The position numbers and the translations under genes are program-made. Shown piece by piece: positions 1 to 9,195 of a stretch of DNA of 64,000 nucleotides. Numbering within the stretch: position 1 is the stretch's first letter; each line of letters starts with the position of its first letter. Source of the stretch: a virus; IMG/VR virus record IMGVR_UViG_3300003324_000465, positions 42,877 through 106,876 of that record. One strand, written 5' to 3'. The notes under the pieces were generated by a model, which searched no databases, was not told the origin of the DNA, and saw only the letters and a list, made by a program, of their open reading frames with translations.

Positions 1-386
1 TTTGCTTTATATACATTATATTCATGCAACGGTTCTATGCCACAATAATAACAAGGTTGTATAATTAAATTTCTAAATTGTTCTTCATTTAAGCTAAATT
101 CTTGTTTCCTATTATTAGCTCTTGCTTTATATCCACGATAAATATGATTAAACGCTGCTACACCGTCTGGTTTACGATTGCGTGTAGAGGCATTTTTAGC
201 AGCTATTTCTTTAAGATAACAGCCACAACTAACAACATGACCACTAGTAACATTTATCGTTAATATTTCTTTTTCAATACCACATTCACAACGCCACATA
301 TGTTTAGAGCGTTTACTGTCCTCTATCAACTTCACAGCCGTTAAACGTCCAAACCTTTTACCTGTTAAGTCTTGTCTTTTCTTCAT
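1..386 (-). CDS. HNH-type homing endonuclease-like protein, partial
   Basis: The reading frame opens with ATG at 386 and runs off the left edge, so the C-terminus is missing. The N-terminus has the phage domain GKRFGRLTAVKL followed by an MWRCECG and SCGCYLKE cysteine cluster, which commonly precedes HNH nuclease domains. Near the cut end is QPCYYCGIEP, a CxxC knuckle typical of HNH proteins. A consensus promoter lies directly upstream (425-453). Likely a free-standing homing or HNH endonuclease; the catalytic histidines are not visible here. Confidence 0.7.
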   Translation of the reverse strand, partial: MKKRQDLTGKRFGRLTAVKLIEDSKRSKHMWRCECGIEKEILTINVTSGHVVSCGCYLKEIAAKNASTRNRKPDGVAAFNHIYRGYKARANNRKQEFSLNEEQFRNLIIQPCYYCGIEPLHEYNVYKA

Positions 387-424
387 ATAACATACCTCTA
401 ATTATAATGATAAATATAACCAGA

Positions 425-453
425 AGTATACTACATAATATTTTAGTTGTCAA
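425..453 (-). promoter_or_regulatory. sigma70-type promoter for the HNH-like gene
   Basis: On the minus strand TTGACA (448-453) and TATACT (425-430) are separated by exactly 17 bases, about 40 bases before the ATG at 386. Confidence 0.75.
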
Positions 454-710
454 CTATCTGTATTATCATCTATCCTTTCAAACGACAACCATTGTCCAGC
501 CGCAAATGCTATTATAATTCCCTTATCATCATTAAAACTAAGTATACCATTATCACGAATAAATCCACTATATGCAAATATAGTAATTGTTGTTACTACC
601 GGGCCAATATTTGCATCATATGGTTTGTATAACGGCATACTTTGATATTCCGGCGCAACATTCGCTACGTCCTCTTGATTTACACGTACTAAGACATCAT
701 ATCTATTCAT
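450..710 (-). CDS. Hypothetical protein, 86 aa
   Basis: Overlaps the end of the upstream methyltransferase gene by 8 bases, as in a translationally coupled operon. The protein is mixed alpha/beta with no motif I recognise. Function unknown. Confidence 0.55.
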   Translation of the reverse strand: MNRYDVLVRVNQEDVANVAPEYQSMPLYKPYDANIGPVVTTITIFAYSGFIRDNGILSFNDDKGIIIAFAAGQWLSFERIDDNTDS

Positions 711-1434
711 TATTTCCTTTATCCTTTCTTGCTTTTTCTATACGTTGTTTTGCTATTTCAAAATATCCTGCGTCTTTTTCTATTCCTATAAAATGCCGCC
801 CCGTATTTATAGCTGCTATACCAGTTGTACCACTTCCCATAACAGGATCAAGTACAATATCGCCAGGATTTGTATAGGTACTTATCAAGTATTCTAAAAG
901 CGGTATTGGTTTCTGTGTAGGATGTACTTTACCAACTTGGCATGCATTACTTATGTTAAGAATATTTTTAGGGAAATAAAAATTGTTTGCAGTTTTAGAC
1001 GGTACTAAGCCATTATAGTTATCAGATGCACTACCGCCACCTTTAGTACGTACTTTATCGCGAACTTCCATTATAGGATAATATGCACATTGCGATGTAC
1101 CAAATACAAGAATATCTTCTGTAATTTGAAATGGGCGATATTTCGCATTAGCGAATCCAGCACTATTATTTTTATTCCATATCCATTTATATTTATACAT
1201 TGTAGGATTGCTTGCATAAAGCATATATTCAAACCCACTATTAGCAGTAAATATATATGGTGTGTGATTTTTACCCAGTCTTAATAATAGCGACCATAGT
1301 ATATCAAATGGTATTATTATATCCCATTTATTTGCAGTTTTTCCATATGGCAGATCAGCGAATATCATATCCGCTATGTTTTCTGGTAATGTAGATAATA
1401 TTTCTAGCGCATCTCCATTATATAGTTTGATCAA
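703..1434 (-). CDS. DNA methyltransferase (N6-adenine/N4-cytosine class)
   Basis: The 243-residue protein has the catalytic motif IV as DLPYG (about residues 27-31) near the N-terminus and the AdoMet-binding motif I as DPVMGSGTTGIAA near residue 200. That order (IV before I) fits the beta class of amino methyltransferases (Pfam N6_N4_Mtase). It transfers a methyl group from AdoMet to adenine or cytosine in DNA. No restriction partner is visible nearby, so it probably works as an orphan protective or regulatory methylase. The target sequence is unknown. Confidence 0.88.
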   Translation of the reverse strand: MIKLYNGDALEILSTLPENIADMIFADLPYGKTANKWDIIIPFDILWSLLLRLGKNHTPYIFTANSGFEYMLYASNPTMYKYKWIWNKNNSAGFANAKYRPFQITEDILVFGTSQCAYYPIMEVRDKVRTKGGGSASDNYNGLVPSKTANNFYFPKNILNISNACQVGKVHPTQKPIPLLEYLISTYTNPGDIVLDPVMGSGTTGIAAINTGRHFIGIEKDAGYFEIAKQRIEKARKDKGNNE

Positions 1435-1467
1435 TTAATTATCCTTTTTATAATAATGCGCGGGCAA

Positions 1468-1647
1468 TTATTCCATGTTACGAATATACCATAGATCAAA
1501 CATTGCCATAAGAACAATGCTTGCGTATGACACATCTGTTGAAGGCTTCATTATTGCTGCTATACTAAAAATAATAACGTTCGCTATAAACAGTAATATA
1601 AATTGACTGAAGATACGCGAGTTATGTTCTTCTATTAGTTTATTCAT
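1468..1647 (-). CDS. Small membrane protein
   Basis: Starts at MNKLIEEHNS, the ATG preceded by AAGGATAT; its start overlaps the end of the upstream sigma-like gene. Residues about 14-33 (FILLFIANVIIFSIAAIM) form one clear transmembrane helix and a second weaker hydrophobic stretch follows. Function unknown. Confidence 0.55.
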   Translation of the reverse strand: MNKLIEEHNSRIFSQFILLFIANVIIFSIAAIMKPSTDVSYASIVLMAMFDLWYIRNME

Positions 1648-1999
1648 ATATCCTTCCATATTCAAATAGAAATTGTTCTAGTTTTTTTATTTTAGCGGGC
1701 GTGTATTTATTTTGTATCCGTAGAATGAATTGACCATCTGTGTATCCTGTTAATACTTCTAATATAATAAACGCCCGCGTTAATATATTTTGTATTTTTT
1801 CAGAGAGAAGCATACAGTGTAATGCTATTTCTTTTACTGTATATCCTTGTAAATACATGTCTAATATATGTATATCTCTACGTTGCAATAGTCTGTTTCT
1901 ATATGCTAGTTCAATTGCTTGTGATAAATCACTTCTTTCTTCTATTGATAAACGGTTAAGACTGTAATCTAAATATAATTCTTTAACGAGTCCTGCCAT
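1640..1999 (-). CDS. Sigma factor region 4-like HTH protein
   Basis: 119 residues. The central part (LLQRRDIHILDMYLQGYTVKEIALHCMLL... with a following ILTRAFIILE) has the shape of a sigma region 4 helix-turn-helix. There is no sigma region 2. It could be a phage transcription regulator, possibly of late genes, or a small HTH protein unrelated to sigma. Confidence rests on pattern only. Confidence 0.5.
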   Translation of the reverse strand: MAGLVKELYLDYSLNRLSIEERSDLSQAIELAYRNRLLQRRDIHILDMYLQGYTVKEIALHCMLLSEKIQNILTRAFIILEVLTGYTDGQFILRIQNKYTPAKIKKLEQFLFEYGRIYE

Positions 2000-2000
2000 G

Positions 2001-2792
2001 TTAATCTTCTATTATATCCTCTATTATATTTACCGGCGCTTTATCTGCATAGCATAGTGAATAAAAAGAACATTCTTTTATACATACATCATCTAACATC
2101 CTTCTTGGTGCAGTATTTATATCATTCTTAGTATTAATAAGCGCCTTTATTTCTCTTGTTAATTGTTCTAGTTTAAATTCATAATTATGAAATACATTTA
2201 CTTCTATCAATTTTCCAGTGCGTAAATGATTCCAATATATTTTCCCCGGCCTATATCCGTTGCTTATTTGAATATATGCCCATGCGTAAATAAGAAACTG
2301 AGGATCGTGATCAAGCTTATCTTGCGCTGGTACTCTATTTGATGATTTGTGATCTGCAAAATCACCTGATATATCTACAATATCAATAACTCCATCCATT
2401 AGCGCAATAGGCGTATCTTCATTAGGAAATGGTAAATTAAAGCGTAATTCTATGCTTGTAGGATTCCATCTATCAAAATCCATTTTCTTTAGCATATCTT
2501 TACCGTCTTTTAATGACTTAGCTAGATATTCTTCACCTTTTATCTGAACGCCTGCTTGCTCCCATTCCGCATATGTATTAAGCATGTATTCTTGAAATGT
2601 TAGTGTAGGATTTGCTTTCTCCTTATAATACATTTCAATAGCTTTATGTACTCCACTACCTAATAACGATGCAACGGTTTTTTCTTGATCCGGTCTGTCT
2701 TCCTTATGTAGTAGATATTTATAATAATGTTGTCTTTGGCACGTTCTAAATGTCTTTAATCGGGAAGCACTTATACGTATAAGTTCAGTCAT
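2001..2792 (-). CDS. PD-(D/E)XK nuclease, Cas4/RecB-like
   Basis: 263 residues. Starts with SASRLKTFRTCQRQHYYKYL, the usual opening of PDDEXK_1/Cas4-RecB family proteins. It has LGSGVHKAIE, then GVIDIVD and FADHKSS (the D...DxK active site), and ends with a CIKECSFYSLC cysteine cluster that in Cas4/AddB relatives holds an iron-sulfur cluster. Likely an exonuclease acting on DNA ends during replication or recombination. Lies in an operon with nucleotide and replication genes. Confidence 0.85.
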   Translation of the reverse strand: MTELIRISASRLKTFRTCQRQHYYKYLLHKEDRPDQEKTVASLLGSGVHKAIEMYYKEKANPTLTFQEYMLNTYAEWEQAGVQIKGEEYLAKSLKDGKDMLKKMDFDRWNPTSIELRFNLPFPNEDTPIALMDGVIDIVDISGDFADHKSSNRVPAQDKLDHDPQFLIYAWAYIQISNGYRPGKIYWNHLRTGKLIEVNVFHNYEFKLEQLTREIKALINTKNDINTAPRRMLDDVCIKECSFYSLCYADKAPVNIIEDIIED

Positions 2793-2847
2793 TAACGACT
2801 ACCTCTACAATATACTTTTGCTCTAGGTGTGTTTTTTGGTGTATATA

Positions 2848-3432
2848 TCATAAGTATCCTTTTGTTTGCTCATATTGTAACACATGCTGTACTATTTCAT
2901 GCGAATAATCTTGTAATAATTCAACTCCACGCTCTACTATCTTCTCTACTTGTTGCCAGTTATATGCGCGCAGTATATTTGCCTCTCTATTCCATGGTTG
3001 ATCAAATACAATACTAATACCTTCAAATTGTTCATGATTATGCAATCCGTCATCGATTAAAAAATCTCCCTGTACCCAATGTTTTATATGTCCACCAGCT
3101 ATCATAATTACATTGGGTATATGAGGAAACATTGTATTTAACCATTGTAAACTTGCTGTAGCGCCATTATGATGCGATATTGCAGTTACAAAAGCTAATT
3201 CATATCCTGTATTTATCCATTCTTGTGTAACTGCGATACTATTTTCAATAACATCCCCGCTAGAATATACAAAAGGATTAGCTAGATATTTATATATATC
3301 GTAACTCATCTCCCATGTGGTGAGCATATCCTTTGTTATTTGATTTTTTGGGTTAGCGGCATTATATAAAGATAGCCATGGTCCATGAAGATCATATACA
3401 GTATTGTCTTTATCTATGAGTATACGTATCAT
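2848..3432 (-). CDS. HAD-fold 5'(3')-deoxyribonucleotidase-like
   Basis: 194 residues. The N-terminus RILIDKDNTVYD matches the HAD motif I of the NT5C family (DxDxT/V) and DFLIDDGLHNHEQF fits motif IV, the metal-binding acids. Members dephosphorylate deoxynucleoside monophosphates, which suits a phage remodelling the nucleotide pool. The start directly overlaps the end of the next gene upstream. Confidence 0.75.
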   Translation of the reverse strand: MIRILIDKDNTVYDLHGPWLSLYNAANPKNQITKDMLTTWEMSYDIYKYLANPFVYSSGDVIENSIAVTQEWINTGYELAFVTAISHHNGATASLQWLNTMFPHIPNVIMIAGGHIKHWVQGDFLIDDGLHNHEQFEGISIVFDQPWNREANILRAYNWQQVEKIVERGVELLQDYSHEIVQHVLQYEQTKGYL

Positions 3433-3704
3433 TATATAACCTTTTTAATAGTTACATTATCACCAGACATTGTTACCCATTCGATCAACTCGTTTGCAAC
3501 TTCTTCTTGTTCTTCAGGAGATTTACATATCAAAGCTACTTGAGGCTCATTCATATTACCTAGAATAAAAACAATATATAAATTGTTCTGTATAAAATGT
3601 ATTACATCTTCCGCCGTTGTGAAATTTCTATATTCCGATTGATTAAATTCGCCTGGATGCGACTCGTTCAGAAACCTATATCCTTCAATTACTAGTATCA
3701 CCAT
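3432..3704 (-). CDS. Hypothetical protein, 90 aa
   Basis: Tightly packed between neighbours (overlaps at both ends). It shares the pattern of a short alpha/beta protein with the following 86-aa gene, but I recognise no family. Function unknown. Confidence 0.55.
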   Translation of the reverse strand: MVILVIEGYRFLNESHPGEFNQSEYRNFTTAEDVIHFIQNNLYIVFILGNMNEPQVALICKSPEEQEEVANELIEWVTMSGDNVTIKKVI

Positions 3705-3945
3705 TTTTATTATTTTCCTTTTCTAATTCAATAGACATTAAAACATGAATATATTCAGCAAGTGTTGTAGATAATACGATAAAACCATCTCTATCATTAC
3801 CAAATGAAAATACTACATACTGACCTAAGTTTTCTTTAGTATTTGTATATTCTATCAACTCTTCCAATGTGTTTATCTCTAAAGGCTCATATAAAAGATC
3901 ATAGCTACGATTTGCTGTATTAATCTTATATACATCAAACTTCAT
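3685..3945 (-). CDS. Hypothetical protein, 86 aa
   Basis: Overlaps the preceding gene by four bases and the next by 20. No recognisable motif; acidic, alpha/beta. Function unknown. Confidence 0.55.
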   Translation of the reverse strand: MKFDVYKINTANRSYDLLYEPLEINTLEELIEYTNTKENLGQYVVFSFGNDRDGFIVLSTTLAEYIHVLMSIELEKENNKNGDTSN

Positions 3946-4337
3946 ATATCACATCCTTTTCCATATATACGAATATCCTTGATTCCATGTTTCTTGGCTC
4001 TTTGTATCATATCACACGTACCTATAGATTGTGGTAATGGGAATGCTAATACAACGTCAATATGATGTTCTTCATCTAATATTTGTTGATTCCTTATTGG
4101 TCCTGCACTATTACCATATATATCCCATTGCGCACCATAAGGTTTAATAGCAGCTATACGTAGCTGTCGTGCTACAAATGCTGCTATTTTATCTGCACCA
4201 CGTTGATCACCATGTACTAGACGTATTTTATTTAATGGTTTATCTTTTATTACATCTAATATCGCGGCGCGTATTATTTTGGCATCGCGCCAGTTTCTTG
4301 ACCCCGTTACAAGGATAGTATATACATTTATATCCAT
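3942..4337 (-). CDS. YspA/cpYpsA-related SLOG family protein
   Basis: 131 residues. ILVTGSRNWRD at the N-terminus, LVHGDQRGADKIAA in the middle and NQQILDE later are the hallmarks of the DUF2493/YspA branch of the SLOG superfamily, a Rossmann fold thought to bind nucleotides or nucleotide-derived ligands. Common in phages; the exact ligand is unknown. Confidence 0.8.
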   Translation of the reverse strand: MDINVYTILVTGSRNWRDAKIIRAAILDVIKDKPLNKIRLVHGDQRGADKIAAFVARQLRIAAIKPYGAQWDIYGNSAGPIRNQQILDEEHHIDVVLAFPLPQSIGTCDMIQRAKKHGIKDIRIYGKGCDI

Positions 4338-4353
4338 ACAATATGTATCCTTT

Positions 4354-4575
4354 TCACGAAAAAGGGATCTTTATAAGAAATTCTTTTGTACATGCCTCAC
4401 AGCAATAAAGAAATCCATGATGGAACATATTATTACATGCTTCATACCGTTCATCCTCAGTTAATATCGCCCCGCATTTATCACATATGCCTGTATCCCA
4501 TGATGCTCTACCAAATGCATAAACGCTATCTATAAACTTTCTTATATGCTTTATGTTAACACTAGCCATATACAT
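4354..4575 (-). CDS. Zinc-ribbon protein, 73 aa
   Basis: ICDKCG and YCCEAC give two CxxC pairs separated by about 25 residues, a treble-clef or zinc-ribbon arrangement. AGGAG precedes the first ATG. Function unknown; could bind nucleic acid or protein. Confidence 0.6.
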   Translation of the reverse strand: MYMASVNIKHIRKFIDSVYAFGRASWDTGICDKCGAILTEDERYEACNNMFHHGFLYCCEACTKEFLIKIPFS

Positions 4576-4585
4576 ATAACTCCTG

Positions 4586-4819
4586 CTACAATTCTCTTAT
4601 ATGAGCTGATAATATTTTTAATGCTTGTACTATATTACCCGGTATATCTCCTTCTAATTGCTTACTTACTTCAGATACATAGTCACCAGCGGTATTCATA
4701 CATGCTTTACGTAAATCAGTCAATCTTTCCGCTATATAATTTGTACCATCAAACACATTCATAGTCATAACATTCTGATACATAGCAAAAGCTAATCGTT
4801 GTAATGCCTTATCATCCAT
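4586..4819 (-). CDS. Hypothetical protein, 77 aa
   Basis: Mostly helical by composition and preceded by an AAGGATC ribosome site. No motif recognised. Lies in the same operon. Confidence 0.55.
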   Translation of the reverse strand: MDDKALQRLAFAMYQNVMTMNVFDGTNYIAERLTDLRKACMNTAGDYVSEVSKQLEGDIPGNIVQALKILSAHIREL

Positions 4820-4833
4820 TATACGATCCTTTC

Positions 4834-5199
4834 TTACAATTCATATTGTAATTTCATACGATATATTGCAGATGTAAACATGGTTTTTCGATATTCTAGT
4901 AATTTTAATTGCATTTCTGCTTCTGCTAATTGCGCTTGTATTTCTAATAAATCCCCGCGCAATGCATTAGTAGCTTGTAATTTAGCTTTCTTCGTTTCAT
5001 TACTACGCGGTCTATCCATCTCTATCGTAATTGCATCTTCAGCATCGGCTATATCACGCTTCTTTCGTATTTCTTGAGCCTTTAATTTACCTACTAGCTC
5101 ATACGCATTAGATACGTCAAAAAAATCAGGTATTTTATTAAGCCATGGATCAAGATGTTTTTTGAGTATTTCATCTGCTGTTAATGTATCACCAAACAT
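4834..5199 (-). CDS. Coiled-coil hypothetical protein
   Basis: 121 residues. From about residue 35 to 105 heptad-like leucine and alanine spacing with many charged residues suggests two coiled-coil helices. Its place beside the RecA-like gene suggests a replication or recombination accessory, but that is inference. Confidence 0.55.
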   Translation of the reverse strand: MFGDTLTADEILKKHLDPWLNKIPDFFDVSNAYELVGKLKAQEIRKKRDIADAEDAITIEMDRPRSNETKKAKLQATNALRGDLLEIQAQLAEAEMQLKLLEYRKTMFTSAIYRMKLQYEL

Positions 5200-5202
5200 A
5201 TG

Positions 5203-5634
5203 CTATACCTTCTTACCACTATCATATCCTGCTTTAAATGCCTTTGCTTCCTTTGTATTAAATCTATTATCGTTTTTATCAATAGTATACCGATGTAATG
5301 ATTGTGATGCTAATTTCTTTTTCCATGCAATATAATCTAAATATGCTCCTTTCCAATCCTCCATATAATATTCCCGCGCAATATAAGGGAAAAGCGATTC
5401 AAGTAATCCGTAAAGATGAATACTATCTTCCTTTAATTCATATGCTTTTGGTTTGAATACTATTTCTGTGTCATCTAGAAGATGTATTTTTACAGATGTG
5501 TGTAATTTTCCCGCTACTGAATTGGACCATGAAAAATCTGTGTATGTATCCCTATAAGCTTCTAATTCCCATACTATTGCATTGACTGGCTGCTTATCTA
5601 TATACAGTTGTTTTTGATTATGTTGCTTCGCCAT
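5203..5634 (-). CDS. Hypothetical protein, 143 aa
   Basis: Start overlaps the 3' end of the RecA-like gene by 17 bases. Lysine-rich C-terminus, alpha/beta composition, no family recognised. Confidence 0.55.
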   Translation of the reverse strand: MAKQHNQKQLYIDKQPVNAIVWELEAYRDTYTDFSWSNSVAGKLHTSVKIHLLDDTEIVFKPKAYELKEDSIHLYGLLESLFPYIAREYYMEDWKGAYLDYIAWKKKLASQSLHRYTIDKNDNRFNTKEAKAFKAGYDSGKKV

Positions 5635-6607
5635 TATTCCATATCTCCATTACTCTATCCTTAATCTCCTCAATAGGAAAGGTATCAATAGCTTTCTTCA
5701 TACCTTGAGCCTTCATATCTTTATATTCTATCCATGTTGTACCAGTAATGATACCAGCGTCCTGTGCTAGTGTCAATATATGCCGGGCTATATCCGGCCC
5801 TTGTCCAAAAACAATATCAAATTCTGTCTGTTTTGCTTCTGGCCCAAACTTAGTTTTTTCAATAAATGCTTTTATTGTAGTACGTGTCTCTGTGTTCTTT
5901 GTTCGTTCTAGTGCAATGGTTGCTTTTATCCAGTTTTGAATACTCATAGCACCATAGGGTTTAAGCTCTTTAATAGCCATGGGTGATATGTTTTTGCGCC
6001 ATTGGTTAATCACAATGAGTAAAGCATTAGCAATATCCGTAAGTGCAAGAGATCGTTTTAAAAAACGCTGAATTGCTTTTGCTTCCGCGCCAATTTTTTC
6101 ATTATCCATGTTTGATTTATCTTCTTCGGATTGTGCTACTACGCCTGCTATACTATCTACAATGATAAATTGTAATCCTTCTGCTAGTAATGCTTCTGCG
6201 AAGTCAAAAGACTGTTCGGCATATTCTGTTTCGATCAGTAATAACTTATCTATATCTACACCTAACTTTTGCGCATATACGGGATCGAAACTGCGTTCAA
6301 AATCTATATAAGCTGCATTTATTATGCGCGTCTCTTTTTTATTTATAGGTATTTCTATTTCTTTAATACCTGACTTCTGTGCATTAGCTAGATAATCAAG
6401 TGCTATCGTTGTTTTGCCACGTTTTTCTTTTGCTATTAGTTGTACTATACTTCCGCCAGGAATACCTTTACCTTTATTATCTGCTATTGCGTAATTCAAA
6501 CCAATTAAGCTACTAGGAAAATAATGTCTTTCTTTTTGTTCATTACCTAAGCGGATATAATCATTATTCTCTAATAATAGTTTAGCTAATGTCTGTTTAT
6601 TTGCCAT
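5618..6607 (-). CDS. RecA/UvsX-like recombinase
   Basis: 329 residues from the ATG at 6607, preceded by AAAGGATC (an upstream in-frame ATG at 6625 lacks such a site). The core reads GGSIVQLIAKEKRGKTTIAL (Walker A region), AAYIDFERSFDPVYAQKLGVD (the RecA catalytic glutamate region), FIIVDSIAGVV (Walker B) and a RecA-like QRFLKR and NQWR segment. ATP-dependent strand exchange in recombination-coupled replication is the expected role. Odd: the P-loop is AKEKRGKTT rather than GPESSGKTT, losing the first glycine. Confidence 0.88.
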   Translation of the reverse strand: MANKQTLAKLLLENNDYIRLGNEQKERHYFPSSLIGLNYAIADNKGKGIPGGSIVQLIAKEKRGKTTIALDYLANAQKSGIKEIEIPINKKETRIINAAYIDFERSFDPVYAQKLGVDIDKLLLIETEYAEQSFDFAEALLAEGLQFIIVDSIAGVVAQSEEDKSNMDNEKIGAEAKAIQRFLKRSLALTDIANALLIVINQWRKNISPMAIKELKPYGAMSIQNWIKATIALERTKNTETRTTIKAFIEKTKFGPEAKQTEFDIVFGQGPDIARHILTLAQDAGIITGTTWIEYKDMKAQGMKKAIDTFPIEEIKDRVMEIWNNGEAT

Positions 6608-6734
6608 TTTTGATCCTTTTATCAAGATTAAACAATAATATAATAAATACTAAAAATAAATAGCCCGATCCACAGAGTCCAGCTATACTTAAGATACTTA
6701 TTATAAACATCATTAAAAGGTTAAAAAAAAACAT
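6597..6734 (-). CDS. Small membrane protein, 45 aa
   Basis: ATG at 6734 overlaps the stop of the 26-aa gene upstream (TAATG) and its own end overlaps the RecA-like start. Residues 1-35 are almost entirely hydrophobic (two helices, NLLMMFIISILSIAGL and YLFLVFIILLF), ending in a basic tail. Function unknown; phages often have such inner-membrane peptides. Confidence 0.5.
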   Translation of the reverse strand: MFFFNLLMMFIISILSIAGLCGSGYLFLVFIILLFNLDKRIKNGK

Positions 6735-6814
6735 TATTTATTTTTCCTTTGTAGTATCCAATGAATAATAGCCGCGCAGATTATGAGTGCTATCATTGCA
6801 TATTCCGGTTTCAT
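6734..6814 (-). CDS. Small membrane peptide, 26 aa
   Basis: Starts MKPEYAMIALIICAAII and ends with basic residues, one transmembrane helix. A good ribosome site (TAGGAG) precedes the ATG, and translation is coupled to the next gene by a TAATG overlap. Confidence 0.5.
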   Translation of the reverse strand: MKPEYAMIALIICAAIIHWILQRKNK

Positions 6815-6825
6815 AACAAAAGCTC

Positions 6826-8841
6826 CTATTTATCATATCTGCGTGAAATTTTAGGACTAACCGATAATCCTTCATACTTGCCTATATCATTAGCTACCAA
6901 AGGTAATGTCTCAGAAATAGCCTGTTCCATACTTTGTTTTATAATACATGTTGCTTCACGTAAATATTCTCTCGTGGATTCTACTACAATCTCGTCATGA
7001 ACAGGAATGATCATACGTGCTTGTGAACGATCAAGACGTTCCCATATCAATTCGATTGCGCGTTTTGTCATTGTAGCCGATGTAGCTTGGATAGGCATAT
7101 TCATTGCTTCGCGCATTGCTGCTAGTTTACGCCATTTATCGCTACGAACTTCATTAAGATTCCATTGACGCCTTCTTCCCCAAACATCCGTTACATATCC
7201 TTCAAGAATAGCTTTATCAGCATTTCCATGGAGATATGCCTTTGTTTGTGGAAATAGTTTAAACCATTCCTCTATAAGCGCATCACCTTCTTGCTGAGTA
7301 ATTCTAAATCCTTCTGATGCAAGCATGATATTCATTGTTTCCGCAATATTCCGTCCCGTAGTACCATATGCAATACCATAGGATAACACTTTTGCAGCAT
7401 CTCTCCATAGATTATAAGGATGCTTCTTTTTATTGCGCGCATTTATTTCTTTGTTATGCAATACTTCTTGCGTTACATACGTATGCACATCTCCACGCAA
7501 AATTTGATCCATGAGATGAGTATCACCGCTGTTAACTGCTAAAATAACAAGCTCAATACCACTATAGTCAGATATAATCAGTCTACGCCCTTCCGGTGCT
7601 TCAATTGCCTTACGTAAAGAATATTCGCCTAATCCTAACAGCTTTAGCTTTTTATCACTGGGTAGATTCTGTAAATTAGGCTGTGTACTACTATATCTAC
7701 CTGTAGCAGCAGCACCGTAAGTGTTAAGATTACAATGTACTCTGTTTGTTGTTGTGTTAATTGCTTCAATGATACCCACTACATACGTTGAAAACAATTT
7801 GCGCGCACCCTTTAGAAAAGTAAGCGCACGTAATATTTTATTGTCTAACAATAAATAAATATCCAGAGCATCCGCTACATCTTCGTCTTCTATAAGATCA
7901 TGGTAATCAATTTCCCATTTTTTAATCTTGTGCTTCTTGTAAAGTTGCTGCATATCCCAGCGTTGTACTTTTTTCGCACTCAGAGATGGAACGTCAATAC
8001 CAATTTTATGTAACGCTTCAAGTACCTGATCACGAGAATCACTGTTTAGCGCGTAATAGCCCTCTTTTGTGAATGTGATTCGATCTGCCGCTCCATACTC
8101 AATAAATAAATCCTGTACTGCTTTGTCTGCTGTACGAATGAAACGCTCGAATGGGGCTATTAACTGTTCTAGTACATTACGATTAAAGTATACACCTGTA
8201 TATTCCATCATTGCAGTAGGAGCTAGTATATTCATTTCAAGTCGATATATACGCTCTAGCTGTAATTCATGGACTATCTTCATTTGCTGTTCCATAATAA
8301 GTACAGGATATACTGCATCCATCGCAGAGTATTCTAACTGTTCTTTGCTAAATACTGTATCTGGAGTCCATTCAGTAAATGATAAGCGTATTTCTTTCTC
8401 AACATCTATTTGCAAATAACGATAAATTAAATCCTTTAATCCATAACGTAACTTTTCATTATCAATAAACTGCAATCCTGCGTTAATCATACGATCAACA
8501 ATCATTGTATCATGAATATTTACCATTTCAATACGATTACCCTTTGAGGCATGATACAATATTTTATATTCTATTGTTGAGTTATGCGCTACTTTTACAA
8601 CGGCAGGATTTTCTAATAAAGGCTTTAATACATTTAATACACGTTTTACTGATAATTGTGTTACATCTACCACATATGCTGTCTTACCATCATACAATGA
8701 TATAAGTAGTAATGTAGCATCATGTATTGCTAATGTAGTAAACTCAGTATCAATGCCGATAATAGTTGCGTGCGCTATATTTGAGATCATATGCTGTAAT
8801 TGAGCTTCAGTAGAAACTATCTCAATATCTGGTTGAATCAT
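6826..8841 (-). CDS. DNA polymerase, family A, with 3'-5' exonuclease
   Basis: 671 residues, the size of phage Pol I enzymes without the 5' nuclease. Exonuclease motif I is GIDTEFTTLA near residue 30, and a DAVYPVLIME exonuclease motif III lies near 195. Polymerase motif A is SDYSGIELVILA near 425, motif B is AKVLSYGIAYGTTGRN near 490, and motif C is PVHDEIVVES near 630. It is expected to copy the phage genome together with the helicase and primase genes that follow in the same operon. Confidence 0.95.
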   Translation of the reverse strand: MIQPDIEIVSTEAQLQHMISNIAHATIIGIDTEFTTLAIHDATLLLISLYDGKTAYVVDVTQLSVKRVLNVLKPLLENPAVVKVAHNSTIEYKILYHASKGNRIEMVNIHDTMIVDRMINAGLQFIDNEKLRYGLKDLIYRYLQIDVEKEIRLSFTEWTPDTVFSKEQLEYSAMDAVYPVLIMEQQMKIVHELQLERIYRLEMNILAPTAMMEYTGVYFNRNVLEQLIAPFERFIRTADKAVQDLFIEYGAADRITFTKEGYYALNSDSRDQVLEALHKIGIDVPSLSAKKVQRWDMQQLYKKHKIKKWEIDYHDLIEDEDVADALDIYLLLDNKILRALTFLKGARKLFSTYVVGIIEAINTTTNRVHCNLNTYGAAATGRYSSTQPNLQNLPSDKKLKLLGLGEYSLRKAIEAPEGRRLIISDYSGIELVILAVNSGDTHLMDQILRGDVHTYVTQEVLHNKEINARNKKKHPYNLWRDAAKVLSYGIAYGTTGRNIAETMNIMLASEGFRITQQEGDALIEEWFKLFPQTKAYLHGNADKAILEGYVTDVWGRRRQWNLNEVRSDKWRKLAAMREAMNMPIQATSATMTKRAIELIWERLDRSQARMIIPVHDEIVVESTREYLREATCIIKQSMEQAISETLPLVANDIGKYEGLSVSPKISRRYDK

Positions 8842-8853
8842 ATAACGCTCCTG

Positions 8854-9195
8854 TTATTCTACTGCTTTTATCCTTACTATTGTTTCACCTATTGTTAATT
8901 GAAACCCGCCTACAACAGCAGCTATCTGCGTATCTTCCATAATAAATAATAATTCGCCAGCATCAGTATAGATCATGAACGCATTAGGAGTATAATAAGA
9001 ACCTTCTGTGTTTTGACGCTTTTCTATAGGCGGTTTAATTTTAGACGTTTTTATTAGCTCAATATTATGTATTGTAATAGGAAAGCAAAATTTATCAAAT
9101 TGTAACAGCATCGATTTATATATCCATGGTTCTATTACTTTAGCATATATTTCATATGATGTTTGCAATAGTTGCTTTTTTGTAGGCGGCTTCAT
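8854..9195 (-). CDS. Hypothetical protein, 113 aa
   Basis: Sits between a resolvase-like gene and the DNA polymerase, with start and stop touching its neighbours. No motif recognised; probably part of the replication operon. Confidence 0.55.
   Translation of the reverse strand: MKPPTKKQLLQTSYEIYAKVIEPWIYKSMLLQFDKFCFPITIHNIELIKTSKIKPPIEKRQNTEGSYYTPNAFMIYTDAGELLFIMEDTQIAAVVGGFQLTIGETIVRIKAVE

Noticed and set aside
703-1434. Restriction-modification system
   Set aside because: No restriction endonuclease gene is visible near the methyltransferase.
6761-7000. Plus-strand reading frame inside the polymerase gene
   Set aside because: Shadow of the coding strand; no start site.
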